Shown in pieces: positions 13,439 to 26,047 of a stretch of DNA of 64,000 nt. Made by a program: the position numbers and the translations under genes. The notes beneath the pieces are model-generated. The model had not been told where the DNA came from, searched no databases, and saw only the letters and a program-made list of their open reading frames with translations. Each line of letters begins with the position of its first letter. Within the stretch, counting starts at the first letter, position 1. The stretch is from Fratercula arctica (lineage: Eukaryota; Chordata; Aves; Charadriiformes; Alcidae): contig CANTUZ010000001.1 of assembly GCA_947846985.1 (NCBI GenBank), positions 184,534,455 to 184,598,454 on the forward strand. The letters are read 5' to 3'.

Positions 13439-15630
13439 ACCCTAATACCATTTAAATGCTTTTCTGTTGTGTTCTGTATTGCCTTTCTGCTTGCTTCATG
13501 GCCAAGTTGGACAAAACCAAAAGATTTAGAGAAACCTTTTCTTTCCAACTCATGTCCCTTTTGAATTTCACTACTGAGATTTCTCAGCCAGCCTTATCTT
13601 TCTTGTGACAAAATTGACCTGAAGTCTTCAGCAAACAATAGTAGTAACAAAGGCGTGGTCTAAAGACTTTAGTTTATTCTTTTAAAACTCATAATCTTTA
13701 AAGGTTTATATTAGTTCTGGTCGTTTCTTTCACCTTGAAAAAGTCAGTATGTCCTCAAAATTTCTGTAAATGTACTCAACAGAAGTAGAAGTTCATGTGT
13801 ATTGCATATTTTCAGTAGCATAAATCATCAGGTGTCCACTTATTTTGACTGGTTTCTCTAAATATGTTTGTTTCAGGGGAGATAGAGTTTACTTTGAAAC
13901 CATGCTTATCATTGGGTTCTGTATTATAGTGGAAACTGCTGAAAGATCTAGAAAGATTACATTGTGTATCTCTTACTTGTTCTTACCTAACAGAATACAT
14001 CTGAAATATAAACTGAATAATCTACTAATATATTGACACTTGCATGATCAATTTTATGGAAAGAAAGTCACACAGCACTGCAATATTTTTACCTCATAAT
14101 AAAGGAATTATGTGCTTATTTTTCTTAGAAGTGTGCATGTTTACTTGTTCTTTGTGGCTTTGTGTAACATTTAAAAACAATGGCAAAATTATAAAACAAA
14201 CCCAGCTGATTCTTACAGTTTAAAAATACCCCGCAATAAACTTATCAAATATGAATGCTGTCAACATAGTCACTGGCATTCCTGGTAATTTCATGAAACA
14301 GATATATACCAGGGCTAGTCTTAAGCTGAGGTCTTAAGGTTTACCTTTACTGGTAATATCAACAGGAACAATAAATGCATTAAAGCTTTTACCTAGCTAT
14401 TCTTAGGCTCAGTGTAAACATCTTCCACCCAGCTGTGTCCAAATGATGAACAAGAATTTAGAGTGAGTAACAAATGGGATGGAAAATAATATGGACAATA
14501 TTTTAATATGAATCAGTAATGACGTTTTTATAAGTATGAAATACGTAAAATATTATATGATATATAGAACATGAAATTCTCTATGAATACTGGAGAAACT
14601 GCTCGGGGGTGAAAGTGCTGGGGAGAGAAACTGAACTTTAAAAAAAAAATAGGAAGAGCTATATTAAAAGTATAGAAAATAATTATATGGAGAAGAAAAA
14701 ATCTTACTGTTTATTCCAGCTGCTTCAAACAAAACCGTGGATGAGAAAATTAGAAGTGTGTATTAATAAAGCACGTCACATAGTAGATAACATTCATTTG
14801 CCTGATGGAGATGCTATGCCATTTGAAATGGCCAAGTGCATCTTGCCAGACCTCTAGCTGTTTCTCCAGAAGAGTGCACCCCTTTTGTGGATCCCAGTCC
14901 CAAATGTTTGTCTTTAGTATACTAGGGTGTTAGAAATGGGATTCAACACCTGAGACCCATGTGTCACAAGTCACAGCAGGTGGTAACCAGGGCAAAGTCT
15001 AAAAAAAGGTTCTGAAAGGATTGAACATAATGAAAGAAAGCCAGCTAAACTTCCTATTTAGTATTCAATCCAATTTCTTATTTTTAGATACAAGGTTATT
15101 ACTCAGAATTGTATTTAATTTTTACTTATAAAAGTGCTGCTTTTTTTCATATCTTCCCTTGAAGTGTTCAGTGTTTTTCTGCTTGTTAGATGGGGCTCAG
15201 ATCAGATCCAGTGCAAACATTTCCGCATTCAGGACCTGTTTTCTGTTTCCACTCCTTGAGATGCATTTTCTAATTCCTTAGGCTATGATTGCAAGCAAAA
15301 TATCTTATTTGCCATCAGGGAGGGAGTTAACAGAAGCAGTTCTTCATCTTTCCAAATGACAGCAGAGAAGGCTGGAGAAAAATTCTATGTGTGGGCTTGG
15401 AATCTGATACAGGCAGTATACCCCTACGCTGAGTATCCAGCTGAAGAGTGACATTAATCATGTGCAGTCTTATCTAAACCCAGCAAAATGTCTGGAAAGT
15501 CTCTCATGGATGTCAGTAGCTAAAAGGTTATTTACTCCAGTGGGAATAAAAATATGTATAGAATGACTTGGGAAAGATACTTTTTTTCAGCTTCTTTGTC
15601 TGTTACAATTGGTCATGTGCTTTGAAATGA

Positions 15631-15654
15631 TATTCCATATTCCATATTCCATAT
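15631..15654. repeat. Three tandem TATTCCA heptamers
   Basis: The heptamer TATTCCA is repeated three times perfectly and followed by TAT. It is a short simple repeat with no evident function. Confidence 0.85.
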
Positions 15655-16325
15655 CATAAACTTCATTATGTCTGTTGGGTAAAAGCAGAGCTAGATAAGG
15701 AATATAATCAATCATTTTTAAATGCCATTTTACATTGCTCTAAGAATAGCCTTTATATTGAAATGTTGTCAATTCCAAGCACAAAATACCCTGAAATTTG
15801 CATCAGAATGGTGCTCTAAGATATTTTCTGGTAAATTCCACTACAATGTGGATAAATTGTAGTCTCTAACAGTAAAACATTAGATGTCTTAGGATATTCT
15901 GCACCCTTATTTCCTGTAGCAACCTAGGAAGTGATAATCCCATTGGACCTCGAGTAGACTTATGCCCCACAGCTCTCATTCAATGATTTGTCTGTTATGC
16001 TGTATTCAGATGCTGCTGAATTTGTTTTCCAAGAGGAGGGGTCTCAGATACCAACTGACTGGCTGTTTTCATTTACAGAAATCACTTGGTTAGCAATATG
16101 GTGTCTCTACGTGATCTACTGTAATGCCTTGTAGATAATCAGAACGTCAGTGGGGTTTTTTTGATATGTAACTATTATTAGTTTCTTCTCATAAATATAT
16201 TACATGAATAATGGAAAGGGACTGATGTGTGCACATTTAAAGATAACACATTATCTATTATTCTCAAGTCTATGTATTTTTTATTCTATATCATTCCATG
16301 AATGGCAACAGTACTCCTAAGTGTA

Positions 16326-16365
16326 CATATATATATACACACTAATATATATCTATATATTCCAT
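16326..16365. repeat. AT-rich dinucleotide repeat
   Basis: Interrupted (AT)n tract with TATATATATA and ATATATATCTATATAT segments. Confidence 0.8.
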
Positions 16366-16820
16366 CTTTCAGGATCATCCATGAGAACACCCTTTACTGT
16401 ATTGAAGCACAAGAAATTAGCAAACCCTTGCTTTCAGAGCATGTCTTAATAGTAACATGAAGCACAAAATAAAGAATTAAGTTATGCAGTGTTTTATTTT
16501 TATATTGAGAGCTTGATAAAATCAGGTACTATTTATTTCAGTTCTGTTTTATTGTTCAGGAGTTTACAATCTGTAGTGACATTCTTATTCTGGATCTCTC
16601 ACCATTTATAAACACTTTCTGTATTTGACTCTTCCAAGCTGTGATCTGTAAAGTCTATCTGGAGTCCACTGAAAGAAAACAACCAGGTATTTGTTAGCTT
16701 TCCCTGAACGTAAGTTTGTATGTTCAACCACTGGTATGAAAGAGCACACAGTGTCAAGGCAAATTATGTCAAAATAATTTATTTATGTGAAACCAACATT
16801 TAGATGCATAGATACTGGCA

Positions 16821-16874
16821 TGAAATATTTTAGTTGTCATAGAGATATGAAATATTTTATCTGTCATGGAGATG
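16821..16874. repeat. 27-bp imperfect tandem duplication
   Basis: Two adjacent 27-bp units (16821-16847 and 16848-16874) share the core TGAAATATTTTA followed by TGTCAT and GAGAT, with four substitutions. This is a local duplication in unique DNA. Confidence 0.8.
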
Positions 16875-17016
16875 TTGACTTCTACTTTAGGATACTATCA
16901 AAGAGGAATGCATTACTTAACAACTAACTATTCATAAGAGAAACTGAAGTTGTCACATTAGAGTTACTAAATAGCTTTTATTGAGTAGGATTGCATAGGT
17001 GAAATCCACTGGAACA

Positions 17017-17081
17017 CATGTGTACATGCGTGTGTGTGTACATGCATGTGTGTGTATATATATATATATATATGTATGTAA
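17017..17081. repeat. Compound (TG)n(TA)n microsatellite
   Basis: TGTG tracts interrupted by CATG are followed by an (AT)n tract and GTATGTA. It is a typical compound dinucleotide microsatellite and likely length-polymorphic. Confidence 0.9.
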
Positions 17082-17612
17082 TACCAGTATCTTAGTCTGA
17101 ACTAATCACTGACAGCTTCTTTTAGAAGCAGCAGAGAGGTATGAACGCCTATCAGGTTCAATACGTTTAATTATAAAACTGCAATTTAAAACATGTCAGA
17201 TGAGTTGCCAATACATTTTTCTACTTCTTCAGAGACTATAAAGGATGAGTAGCTCAAATGTAGATAACTTCTGCAGGTCAGCAGTTGGTGAGAGGAATTG
17301 CAGTCATGCCATTTTACTGATTTGGGATCTTTCTGGGGCAGCTACGGATAGCGGCATGTAAAACAGTTGAAATGAACACCAAATGCACTCCGAATGCTTG
17401 ATTTTCCATATAAGTACAGTCAGTTGGAGATACTAAGATCAGCTGTGCATAAAATTAGGGCGATGTTGAAGAAGTTAGTAGCCCAGCAGTGCACAATGTA
17501 GCATAAGATTCATATATAAAGAGGGAAAGTATTAACTTTGTTGTATCAGAGTAAACAGCGTAAGTTTATTCCTAGCAAAATTTTCAGTCGCAAAAAGAAA
17601 AAGATGTGCTAG

Positions 17613-18380
17613 ATCATAGAATCATAGAAGGGTTAGAGTTGGAAGGGACCTTAAAATTAATCTAGTTCCCACCCCCCCTGCCATGGGCAGGGACACCTCC
17701 CACTAGACCAGGTTGCTCAAAGTCCCATCCAGCCTGGCCTTGAGCACTTCCAGGGATGGGGCAGCCACAACTTCCCTGGGCAACCTGTTCCAGTGTCTCA
17801 CCACCCTCACAGGAAAGAATTTCTTCCTGATATCTAATATAAATCTACCTTCTTTCAGTTTAAAACCGTTACCCTTTGTTCTATTGTTACACTCTCTGAT
17901 AAAGAGTCCTTCCCCATCTTTCCTGTAGTCCCCTTCAGGTACTGGAAAGGGCTATAAGGTCTCCTCGGAGCCTTCTGTTCTCCAGGCTGAACAGCCCCAA
18001 CTCTCTCAGCCTGTCTTCACAGGACAGGTGCTCCAGCCCTCTGATGATCTTCACGGCCCTCCTCGGTACTTGCTCCAACAGATCCATGTCCTTCTTATGT
18101 TGGAGTCCCTAGAGCTAGACACAGTACTCCAGGTGCGGTCTCATGAGACAATATTAGAGGGGCAGAATCACCTCCCTTGACCTGCTGGCCATGCTTCTTT
18201 CAATGCAGCTCAGGATATGGTTGCCTTCCTGGGCTGCTCAAGCCATTCTCCGCCCAGCCTGTATTTGTGCTTGGGATTGCCCTGACCCAGGTGCAGAACC
18301 TTCCACTTGGCGTTGTTGAATCTCACGAGGTTCGCACGGGCACAGCTCTCAAGCCAGTCTAGGTCCCTCTGGATTGCCAT
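17613..18380 (-). mobile_element. CR1 LINE, 5'-truncated 3' end with RT C-terminal fragment
   Basis: The left border carries two tandem copies of the reverse-complemented CR1 terminal octamer (ATCATAGAATCATAGA), then the GTTGGAAGGGACCTT block, so the element runs right to left. The diagnostic 3' body ('GCCATGGGCAGGGACACCTC', 'CACTAGACCAGGTTGCTCAA') matches the copies at 46143 and 56591, suggesting one subfamily. On the minus strand the 5' part encodes the region just after the reverse-transcriptase catalytic motif, recognisable as '[10 protein letters not shown]' and 'LHLGQGNP'. Homology stops abruptly near 18380, which is the usual 5' truncation of LINE insertion. Frameshifts and stops are present. 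Apparent open frames on the plus strand here are antisense shadows. Confidence 0.93.
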
Positions 18381-21300
18381 GTTTTGATGTCTAGATGTTT
18401 TGGTTTGTTCTGACTTTATGCACTGCATCACAGGGTACATGAGTTGTATACCGTTATGACAAAATTTCAGTACTTTTTTGCACCTTTCCCTATACAAGTC
18501 ATTCATTTTTAACTCAATTCTGTCTCAAAACACATCAGATAAAGTACATTTTCTGTCACATAACATTAAACTCACAGGTGTTCAAATCCACAACAGATTC
18601 TGAAATTTAAAAATATTGCGCATAAGGTTTAAAAATCTGGTTTCCAGTATCTAAGGAAGTGATGTGTGGTGTGATTCAGTTTAATAATCTGACACTTAAA
18701 CTTTCACATCTACATTGAGTGTCTAGAGGTAAACCAGCTGACATCACGCTCCCATAACAGTCGGTAGTGATACACTCAGTCCTGTCAGTGAAGCATAGAG
18801 AGATGCTAAGTTGACTCGTCATCAGATGTTTTCTTTAGGATGAGGTAAATCTTATCTGAATTGATTACGTTGACTAAGGAAGCAACTTGGTTGCCTAAGG
18901 TAGATGTCTAGCAACATCTAAGATGACATGATGTGTTCTTCCTGGCCTTCAGCTACCGTCTCAGAAAACCACAAGACTCTTTTTAGTCCTGTTTCCCATC
19001 TGCCAACTCGGTGCTGATATCTGTGGAAGCCTATATTCATGAAATCAAGAAAAGTTCTGGATCTCCACTGACCACAATAGGAATTTAGACACTACCTCAT
19101 ATGTTGACACCTACAACACAATTAAGATGCCTAAATATAGGTAATTAACATTATCTAGTACATCTTCAGGTATTCGAGACATCTAACTATGTCTGGCAGA
19201 TATAACAAAAGACCTACAAAAGACCTCTGCTATTCTGTAGTGGTTGATAAAGGCCAGATACAATGCCCTGAAAACTCTCAAGTGCAACTAGATACTGATA
19301 TCTAGACAACTTAGTCATGTTCTCAGGTTTAGATGTCTTAAATTTTTATCTCACTGTATGTGTATCTCATTGTATCTGTAGATCAACTGTATTTCACCTG
19401 TAATATCCAGTGAAGTCAGTCAGTAAGTCAGTCATTTCAAGATTGAGATGATGTAAGGTCTTCTCCACCATTTTGTTATATTCTTAGCCTAACAGATGTC
19501 AGCTGTCATTCCACCCTGAGAATCCTCTATGTCCACAAGCAAATGTAATACAGTATTAGAAAATGAGATATCATAACAAGAGTGATAGGATTGCCATGAT
19601 GATTGGATATGAAAAAAATGGTTAATGAGGTATATAACTGGGCAAACTAAGGCATCTTAGGATGTGGACATAGAAGAGGAAGAAAAGATAGATAAAAAAA
19701 AAAGACCTACAATAATTTGACACTATCACCTACTCCATTCTGATACCATGGGCACCAAATGAAACAGCAAAGGTACAAGTCTGGCCAGCTTTGTAGTAAT
19801 TATCTGTTCATGTTGTTCCATTCCATCACCTGTTTACAACAAAGCACACTAACCCAGAATAACTGATAGTCTATAATATTCTACTCATTATGTGGCTATT
19901 ATACACTGTCAAAAAACAGTGAATCAAGTTTTCTGAAAGTCAAGGCCATAACAGAGTCTGTGGGAGCACCAAGAAACATGTTATATCTTTGAGTATTTTC
20001 ACTCAACACAAACCTCTCACAAAAAAAACAGGACTGCGGTTTGTGTTTTTACTGATTTATGATTCAGAATTCTGAAGTGAAACAGAAAACATCATAGCAT
20101 CTTAGGTACGTGTATATTTACAAGTAAGCTAGTATGTAGCTTGCTTACTTTACTGCATAAGAGCTCAGCTGGTAAAATTCCCACTAGCAATAGATTTCAG
20201 TGATACCAAAAACTTCTTCACAGGAAAAAGAACTGCAGCTTCTCAGGGAGTTGCCTTCAAGTTACAGTACAAATTGACTGCTTGGTTACTCATACCCCTG
20301 GAAATTATAAAGTCAAACGAGAAATTGACACAGATGCAGAGCTAACAGTTGGTCGAGAAACAATATATTAGAAAACTAAAGTTAATTCTCTTCAGAATTC
20401 AAGCAGGATAATTTGAAGTTTTTGCAGAATATATTAGAGGTAGATGAACTGTTCGGAAATGCCTTTAAAGCAAAGGAGATTTTTTAAATAAAATCAGACA
20501 CATATGTTGTATAAAACTATGCCAAACATTCTTGGTTATTCTGGCAATGAAGAGCTAGCCTTTATCCCTAGAGTAGAAGTCATTGGCTTACAGAAAAATC
20601 AAAGATTTTGTTCCAAAAAAATCTTCAAGAATTTATAGAGAAGAGATGAGGGAATACAAACAAACAATAGCCAGATGCCAAGCCATATGCCAGACATACT
20701 TTCTGGAAGATCTCAATCCTATATACTCATAATACATGAAAAGTATAACTGATCTAGAAGATACAGAACTGATACTGTTAAAAAAAAAAGAGGAGAAGAT
20801 GGTCTTCAGTGGTGTGCTTAATATCGATTAACATTGTGGAAAAATCATATTCACAGAAAATCATGCTATTCCTAATTTATTGATATAATTTCTTTCCCAA
20901 GTGTACTCCCTGCTGTATTGGTTAATTGATACATTTAACTTATGTTACCTCCTAATTAAAATACAATATCTGTTATTTGATTCTGACAACCAGAAATTAC
21001 TGACTCTGTTCAGTTTGAAACTTAGGGCAGAATGTAGTCCATTGTTCTGATGCTACTGACAACGAAGTTAACTGGTAATGCAAACTATTCCTGATTTTTT
21101 TATAATCTCAAAATATATTAGGAAAAAAATATTATATAGCAAGATAATACTCTTTTTTATTCTTTTAGGAGTACATATTTGAAGAGTATTATGGATATTA
21201 TACATTTGTAACTTCATACTGACCAATTCAAAACTACTTAGGCAAAATTCACACTGACTTAAAAAATTTAACTTGTATTTTTGCTGCTCCTGTCTGTGGA

Positions 21301-22699
21301 GCTCAGCTCATCTCAGGTTTAAATGTATAAGCTTTACAGTTCCAACCATGGGAAGTAGCAGGTTTTTTTTTTAATAGTCTGGCTTACGGTTAGTAGTGCA
21401 TTCACTGAAATTGTAGTTTTAGTCAATTCAAAATAATTTACAAATGTGGATGAAATTCAGAAAATATTTTAGCTAAAAAGATAACTAAAATTCTGTAGTA
21501 AATAGTTTATTTTTTCCTTTTGATTTTTTTTTCCTTTTTTTTTTTCTTCTTCTGCCCCCTCCCCTGGCTTCAAGGAAAAATGAGAAATTGAGAAGTGATA
21601 CTGCTTTATTGCTTCTGCACCATACAGCTTACAGCATGAGGCACACTTACGCAACATGTAGGAGACCAAAGGTCAAAACCCTTATGTTGTTAGGGAATAA
21701 CGAATTATCTCACTTACCAAGGGAACTTCCTGTGCCTCAGGGTATGTAGAAGTGGTTTTATTTCCTATCACAGGTGTTGGCTTCTGTTTAAAATAATTAA
21801 ATAGTATGTGGAGAAGGGAATCAAAATATGCCAATTATCAGCAGATTGCCATAACCACTTGGTTATGGAAGAATTACATTTTCTTCTGAAGATGAAGGTA
21901 TTCTGAATTATTTAGTAGTATTTATTTAGTATCTATTTAGCAAGGATTTGTTTCCCCTAGTATTTATTTAGTAAGCAAGTAATGATGTATTTCAACAGAC
22001 TGGTAATTCTCATCCCAGAACATTAGTCTTTGGCTTGTATATTTTTGTGGAAAAAACAATTCAATTCTATTTCTGCCCTAACTGATGGCAAATAGAGGGT
22101 CTTGACCCTGAATTTTTCTAAGAGCTTGTTTCACTTCAGTTGTTCCCAGTGCAAGGGAAACAGCTTTGTTTTTCATTTGAGGAAGCCAGCAGGAAAAATC
22201 AGTTCTCCGTGCCAGTTCATTTCAAAGCAGAAGAAATAGAGAGGCATTTACAACCTGACCACCAATGTTAATTTCTGTACAAGGTATTAGTGTCCTGCAA
22301 ATTTTATAGAACCTTTTACTAAATGCCTGACTGACAGATGAATGTGGAACCCATTGAAAATGGTTGAGATTCATACTCCAAGCCTTAATGCACCTTTGTA
22401 TAGCATGTTCAGACTGCAAGATTTTATGCACATATTAAAGGTGAGTTCCAAAAAAGAGCTCAAGGATTTATAAACTATTTTGAGGAAGCTACATTCTCAA
22501 AGATACAACTTAAAATGTTTTTAAAAATCCTGATTTTCAATAAGTGATGAGAATTTTCTTCAACATTCATCTGTTTGAGCATCAGAAATCTCAGGCTGCC
22601 TCTTAGGTTTTTCACACACAGTTCAGAAAACACAAGTAAACTGCTTATAAAAGATGAAGTTTGCAACAATTTTTAAAATTACAGATGATACTTCATTTG
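18381..22699. other. Unique AT-rich noncoding DNA
   Basis: No gene seen. All frames are densely interrupted by stops. Composition is even, with no CpG cluster and no clear repeat, apart from short A runs and a poly(T)/poly(C) tract near 21530-21565. Confidence 0.55.
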
Positions 22700-22935
22700 T
22701 CCAAAAATGCTGTGAGGAACACAGAACTGGACAGGATCTCCTGGGTCAGCCAGTCTTTTGCTTTTGCATGAAGTTATATCATTTTAATCCCCTGTATCAC
22801 TTTCTCATGATCCCTTTAAAAATCGGATAGTTTCCTCACTTAAACTTTTTAGTTGAAAGGCTATTCCAGTATTTCATGCTCTGACAGCTGTTAGTTGTCT
22901 TCTAAAGATACCTGCTTTGCCACAGATAAAAAGGG
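22700..22935 (-). mobile_element. Probable ancient LINE (CR1/L3-like) 3' remnant
   Basis: The left end reads like a decayed CR1/L3 3' terminus in reverse complement ('AGAACTGGACAGGATCTCCT', then a degenerate 'GGGTCAGCCAGTC'). About 150 bp further on, 'GAAAGGCTATTCCAGTATTT' and 'GACAGCTGTTAG' resemble the conserved block found upstream of the 3' end in old CR1/L3 elements. There is no coding remnant and no terminal octamer repeat. The call rests on pattern memory only and could be chance similarity. Confidence 0.4.
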
Positions 22936-25622
22936 AACTATTCATAAAAAGCACTAGGTATTGTGAATGACAAGAAAGCAACCCTCATTTGACCGCTGTT
23001 TTTCTTATCAGGTGCAACAACTTTCAGCTTGTCTTACCTTACACGTTTCTTTTATTGTATCCCTTCAAAAGACCTAGGAATCTCATGGATTTCTTTCTAT
23101 GAACATCTGCAAGCAAAAGAAGATATATTAGGTAACTGAAGCATTTTCATAAAACATATCAGGGGAGAGGTTGTTGCTATTTTGGATAGTGTCTAATGTC
23201 ATAATATCTGAATAAGAAAACAGATGACATTTTTATGCTAAGACATTGGAAAACATTTTAAATTAAAACCTTTGTGTTTTCTGGATAGAAGGTTGTGAAG
23301 GTTCTTTTCCTGTTTCTACTCTTACATTTAGATCTCTGTCCTTGACAACAAAATCAGATTATTCCTTGGTGCTCAAGAAAACAAACACACAAAAAAAAGC
23401 TCTGTAGAAATGAGTCCAATAAAAACGCAGGGCAGGAACAACTTAGAGTGTGGACCAAGAAACAAATCCCTTAAAATAATTTGCTTGGAGTTAAAGACTG
23501 AGAACTATGGAAAAACAATTACATAAATTCACGTTCAATTGTGTTAAGTCTGGACAAATGGAAAATTCATATGATATTAATATTTCAAGAAAGAGTTATC
23601 TTTGACATCAGTGAAAATGAGAAATTCAATAAGACAAATGAGAGTATATGCCTCTACTGTCGGTTTTACCAGTCAGAGTGACCCTGTCACTGCTCTTCTT
23701 CGAGGTGAGTTGCTTTGGCAGATGGCAGCCCAGTGAGACAGGGAAGATTACATAGGGGTAGATCATGCCGCAGGTTCTCGGGACTGTCGTACTCAGATTT
23801 GCTGCTGAATCATAAAAGCATGCAGAGACACCATAGAAGGAAGTCTGTGACCAACAGTATTCTATCATTTAAGAATTTTTAAAAGTCTTTAATTGTAAGA
23901 AACTGTTGTATACTTTCATTTTTCTGACATTGGAAACTAGAGATTGGGTTTGCTGTGTTACAGACTTGAGAAATTACAGAAATAAAAATGAAAAATTAAA
24001 ATAGTTTTAGCTTAGTTTTCAGAACAGCTATATCAAAGCTGGTGATGTAATAAGGGAGCACCTACTCTAACATACACATAAGACATAATAAATATTTCTT
24101 TTGCTGTAGTGATATTAAAATGTACTCATCCTATAGTCGTTAGGGCTAGAAAAGATATATGATGTTGTTATCGCAGATGCTGCCTGAGAGGCTGCAAAGG
24201 GAAAATATGCCTTTTAATTTCTATAATGGCAGTATAATATTGTCAGCACTGCTTTCTATTAATTTCCCTATAAATCCTGGTATTGTCTTTCTTCTTTTTG
24301 ACTGACACTGTGCCTTAAGCAGATATTTTCATTGTGTTAACTAAATGACATTCATTTCTCTCTCCTCGGAGGTTACAATTCTTCTTATATATGGTGAGGA
24401 TTCTTCTGATGAAACAACATCTGATCAGAAAATGCCAGTTCATTCAGACAAATTTTAACCAGAAACACTATCACTGAGGTCCATGGGAGTTAAGTAAATG
24501 CTTAATAAAAATAGTATTATCTAGATATTTAAATTGTCTATCAAAATAGGACTTCTCAAATGCTTTTCCTTTAAAATTGTATCCCTATATTTATTTGAAA
24601 AATGCAAAAGATCATCATATTAGAAGTTCCAATTAAATATTCAGTCAAAGAAGTAATATAGTTTCCCTTAATAGTTCTTATTCTACTTAGTTGCTGTGTT
24701 TTTTCATACCTTAATCTTTCACATATGTCTGTGTCTGAGTCTGTATCTATATATGTAACTGTTGTTCTCTTTTGACAATAGTTAAATTTATTAAATTTTA
24801 TTAAGTCCAGATGACCCACCTCCTACAGTCCTGAGTAGAAACATCACAATTATGTCTTTGAAAGCAGATTTATTCCTATAATTCCATGTTTTCTTTTTCC
24901 TCTTTTTGTATGGTATATAATTGATGTTCTTTTCTTTTTCTTTCTGTTTTTTTTCTTTTCCCCACAGGACTAGGGTTTTTGTTTCCTGAAAAATACTTCT
25001 TTGGCATGTTGCACTACACCTCTTGTAGCTCACAGACTGTGAAGGTGCATAAGAGTGAAGAAATTATTGATAAACTAATCAAAATTATTATTAGTCAAAC
25101 TGATACTAATACCGATAATCCAAATTATACATTTATTACAGCTAACTCACATTAATAATACAGCTAATTATTATAATTGATTTTATTCTCACTCTTCCAC
25201 TGTGTTGATAAAGCCAGATGCCAGTGTCCCAAATCCAAAAAGAATGTGATGGGGAGTCATGGTAGATTTGTATTCCTCCTTGCTTTTGGGTCTACATGTT
25301 ACTATTTTTATATGCTTGCCAAAACCCTCAACTTAATTGCTTTTTCTTCATTTGTCCTCAATTCTATTATGTAATTATTATTTATTATATGTTGTATATT
25401 TGTTCTTTGTTATCTTTGATCTCCTAAAGCTGGATTTACCAGCTGCTAAGTGACAGGCAGTTGACCGTCTGTGATTAGTGACTATAGTTGAGGGCCCGGG
25501 CCTACACTTTGAAGGCCCCCGTGGTTACCCCGTGGCTCCACCCCTCTATGCTTTCCATCCTTTTCTAGTGTCATAGATAGCCCTTTCTACTGAACACCAC
25601 AACTACCAGTTATTTTCAGCTA
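22936..25622. other. Unique noncoding DNA with one CpG-bearing patch
   Basis: Mostly AT-rich with no gene. The exception is 23640-23830, which is about half G+C and holds five CpG sites in an otherwise CpG-poor area. It has an 80-codon open frame on the minus strand (23626-23868) and a donor-like CGAG|GTGAGT on the plus strand at 23701-23706; see findings. A second short GC-rich patch lies at 25490-25560. Nothing is recognisable as a known protein. Confidence 0.5.
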
Positions 25623-25901
25623 TGTACTGGTTTTGACTGGGACAGACTTAAATATCTTCATAGTAGCCTGTATAGGGTTACGTTTTGGAATTGTGACCAA
25701 AACAGTGTTGTTGATAACACAGGGAGGTTTTAGCTATTGCTGAGCAGTGCTTACACAGTGTCAAGGCATTTTCTGCTCCTTCACACCACCCCATCAGTGG
25801 GCAGGCTGGGGGTGGGCAAGAAACTGGGAGGGGACACAACCGAGACAGCTGACCCCAAATGACCAGAGGCATATCACAGACTACATGACATTATACTCAG
25901 A

Positions 25902-25909
25902 CATAAAAG
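25902..25909 (+). promoter_or_regulatory. TATA-like box of solo LTR
   Basis: CATAAAAG lies about 280 bp into the LTR and 135 bp before its AATAAA, the expected position of a retroviral U3 promoter. The aligned site in the LTR at 38491 reads TATATA. Activity cannot be judged from sequence. Confidence 0.5.
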
Positions 25910-26041
25910 CCGTGGGGAAGAAGGAGGAAGTGGGGGACAATTCGAAGTTATGGTGCTTGTCTTCCCAAGTAACCATTACACATGATGGAGCCCTGCTTTC
26001 ATGGAGATGGCCGAGCACCTGCCTGCCGATGGGATGTAGTG

Positions 26042-26047
26042 AATAAA
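26042..26047 (+). terminator. AATAAA polyadenylation signal of solo LTR
   Basis: AATAAA follows 'GATGTAGTG', and the same context occurs in the minus-sense LTR at 38491. It is the expected polyadenylation signal near the R/U5 part of the LTR. Confidence 0.6.

Larger units (their letters stand above)
6186..17612. other. Unique AT-rich noncoding DNA
   Basis: No gene is supported in these 11 kb. Open frames reach only about 60-90 codons and show no domain or codon signature. Contained structures are an ATTTT repeat near 9797-9818, a GC-rich island at 11641-11812, a poly(A) run near 13382, ATTCCAT heptamers at 15631-15654, AT and TG/TA microsatellites at 16326-16365 and 17017-17081, and a 27-bp tandem duplication at 16821-16874. 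The remainder shows nothing I can classify. Confidence 0.55.

Noticed and set aside
25490..25560. Short GC-rich patch considered as a tRNA or mitochondrial insert
   Set aside because: No cloverleaf arms or mitochondrial gene similarity could be made out.
25747..26046. 99-codon open frame
   Set aside because: It lies in the U3/R part of a solo LTR, which is not normally coding.
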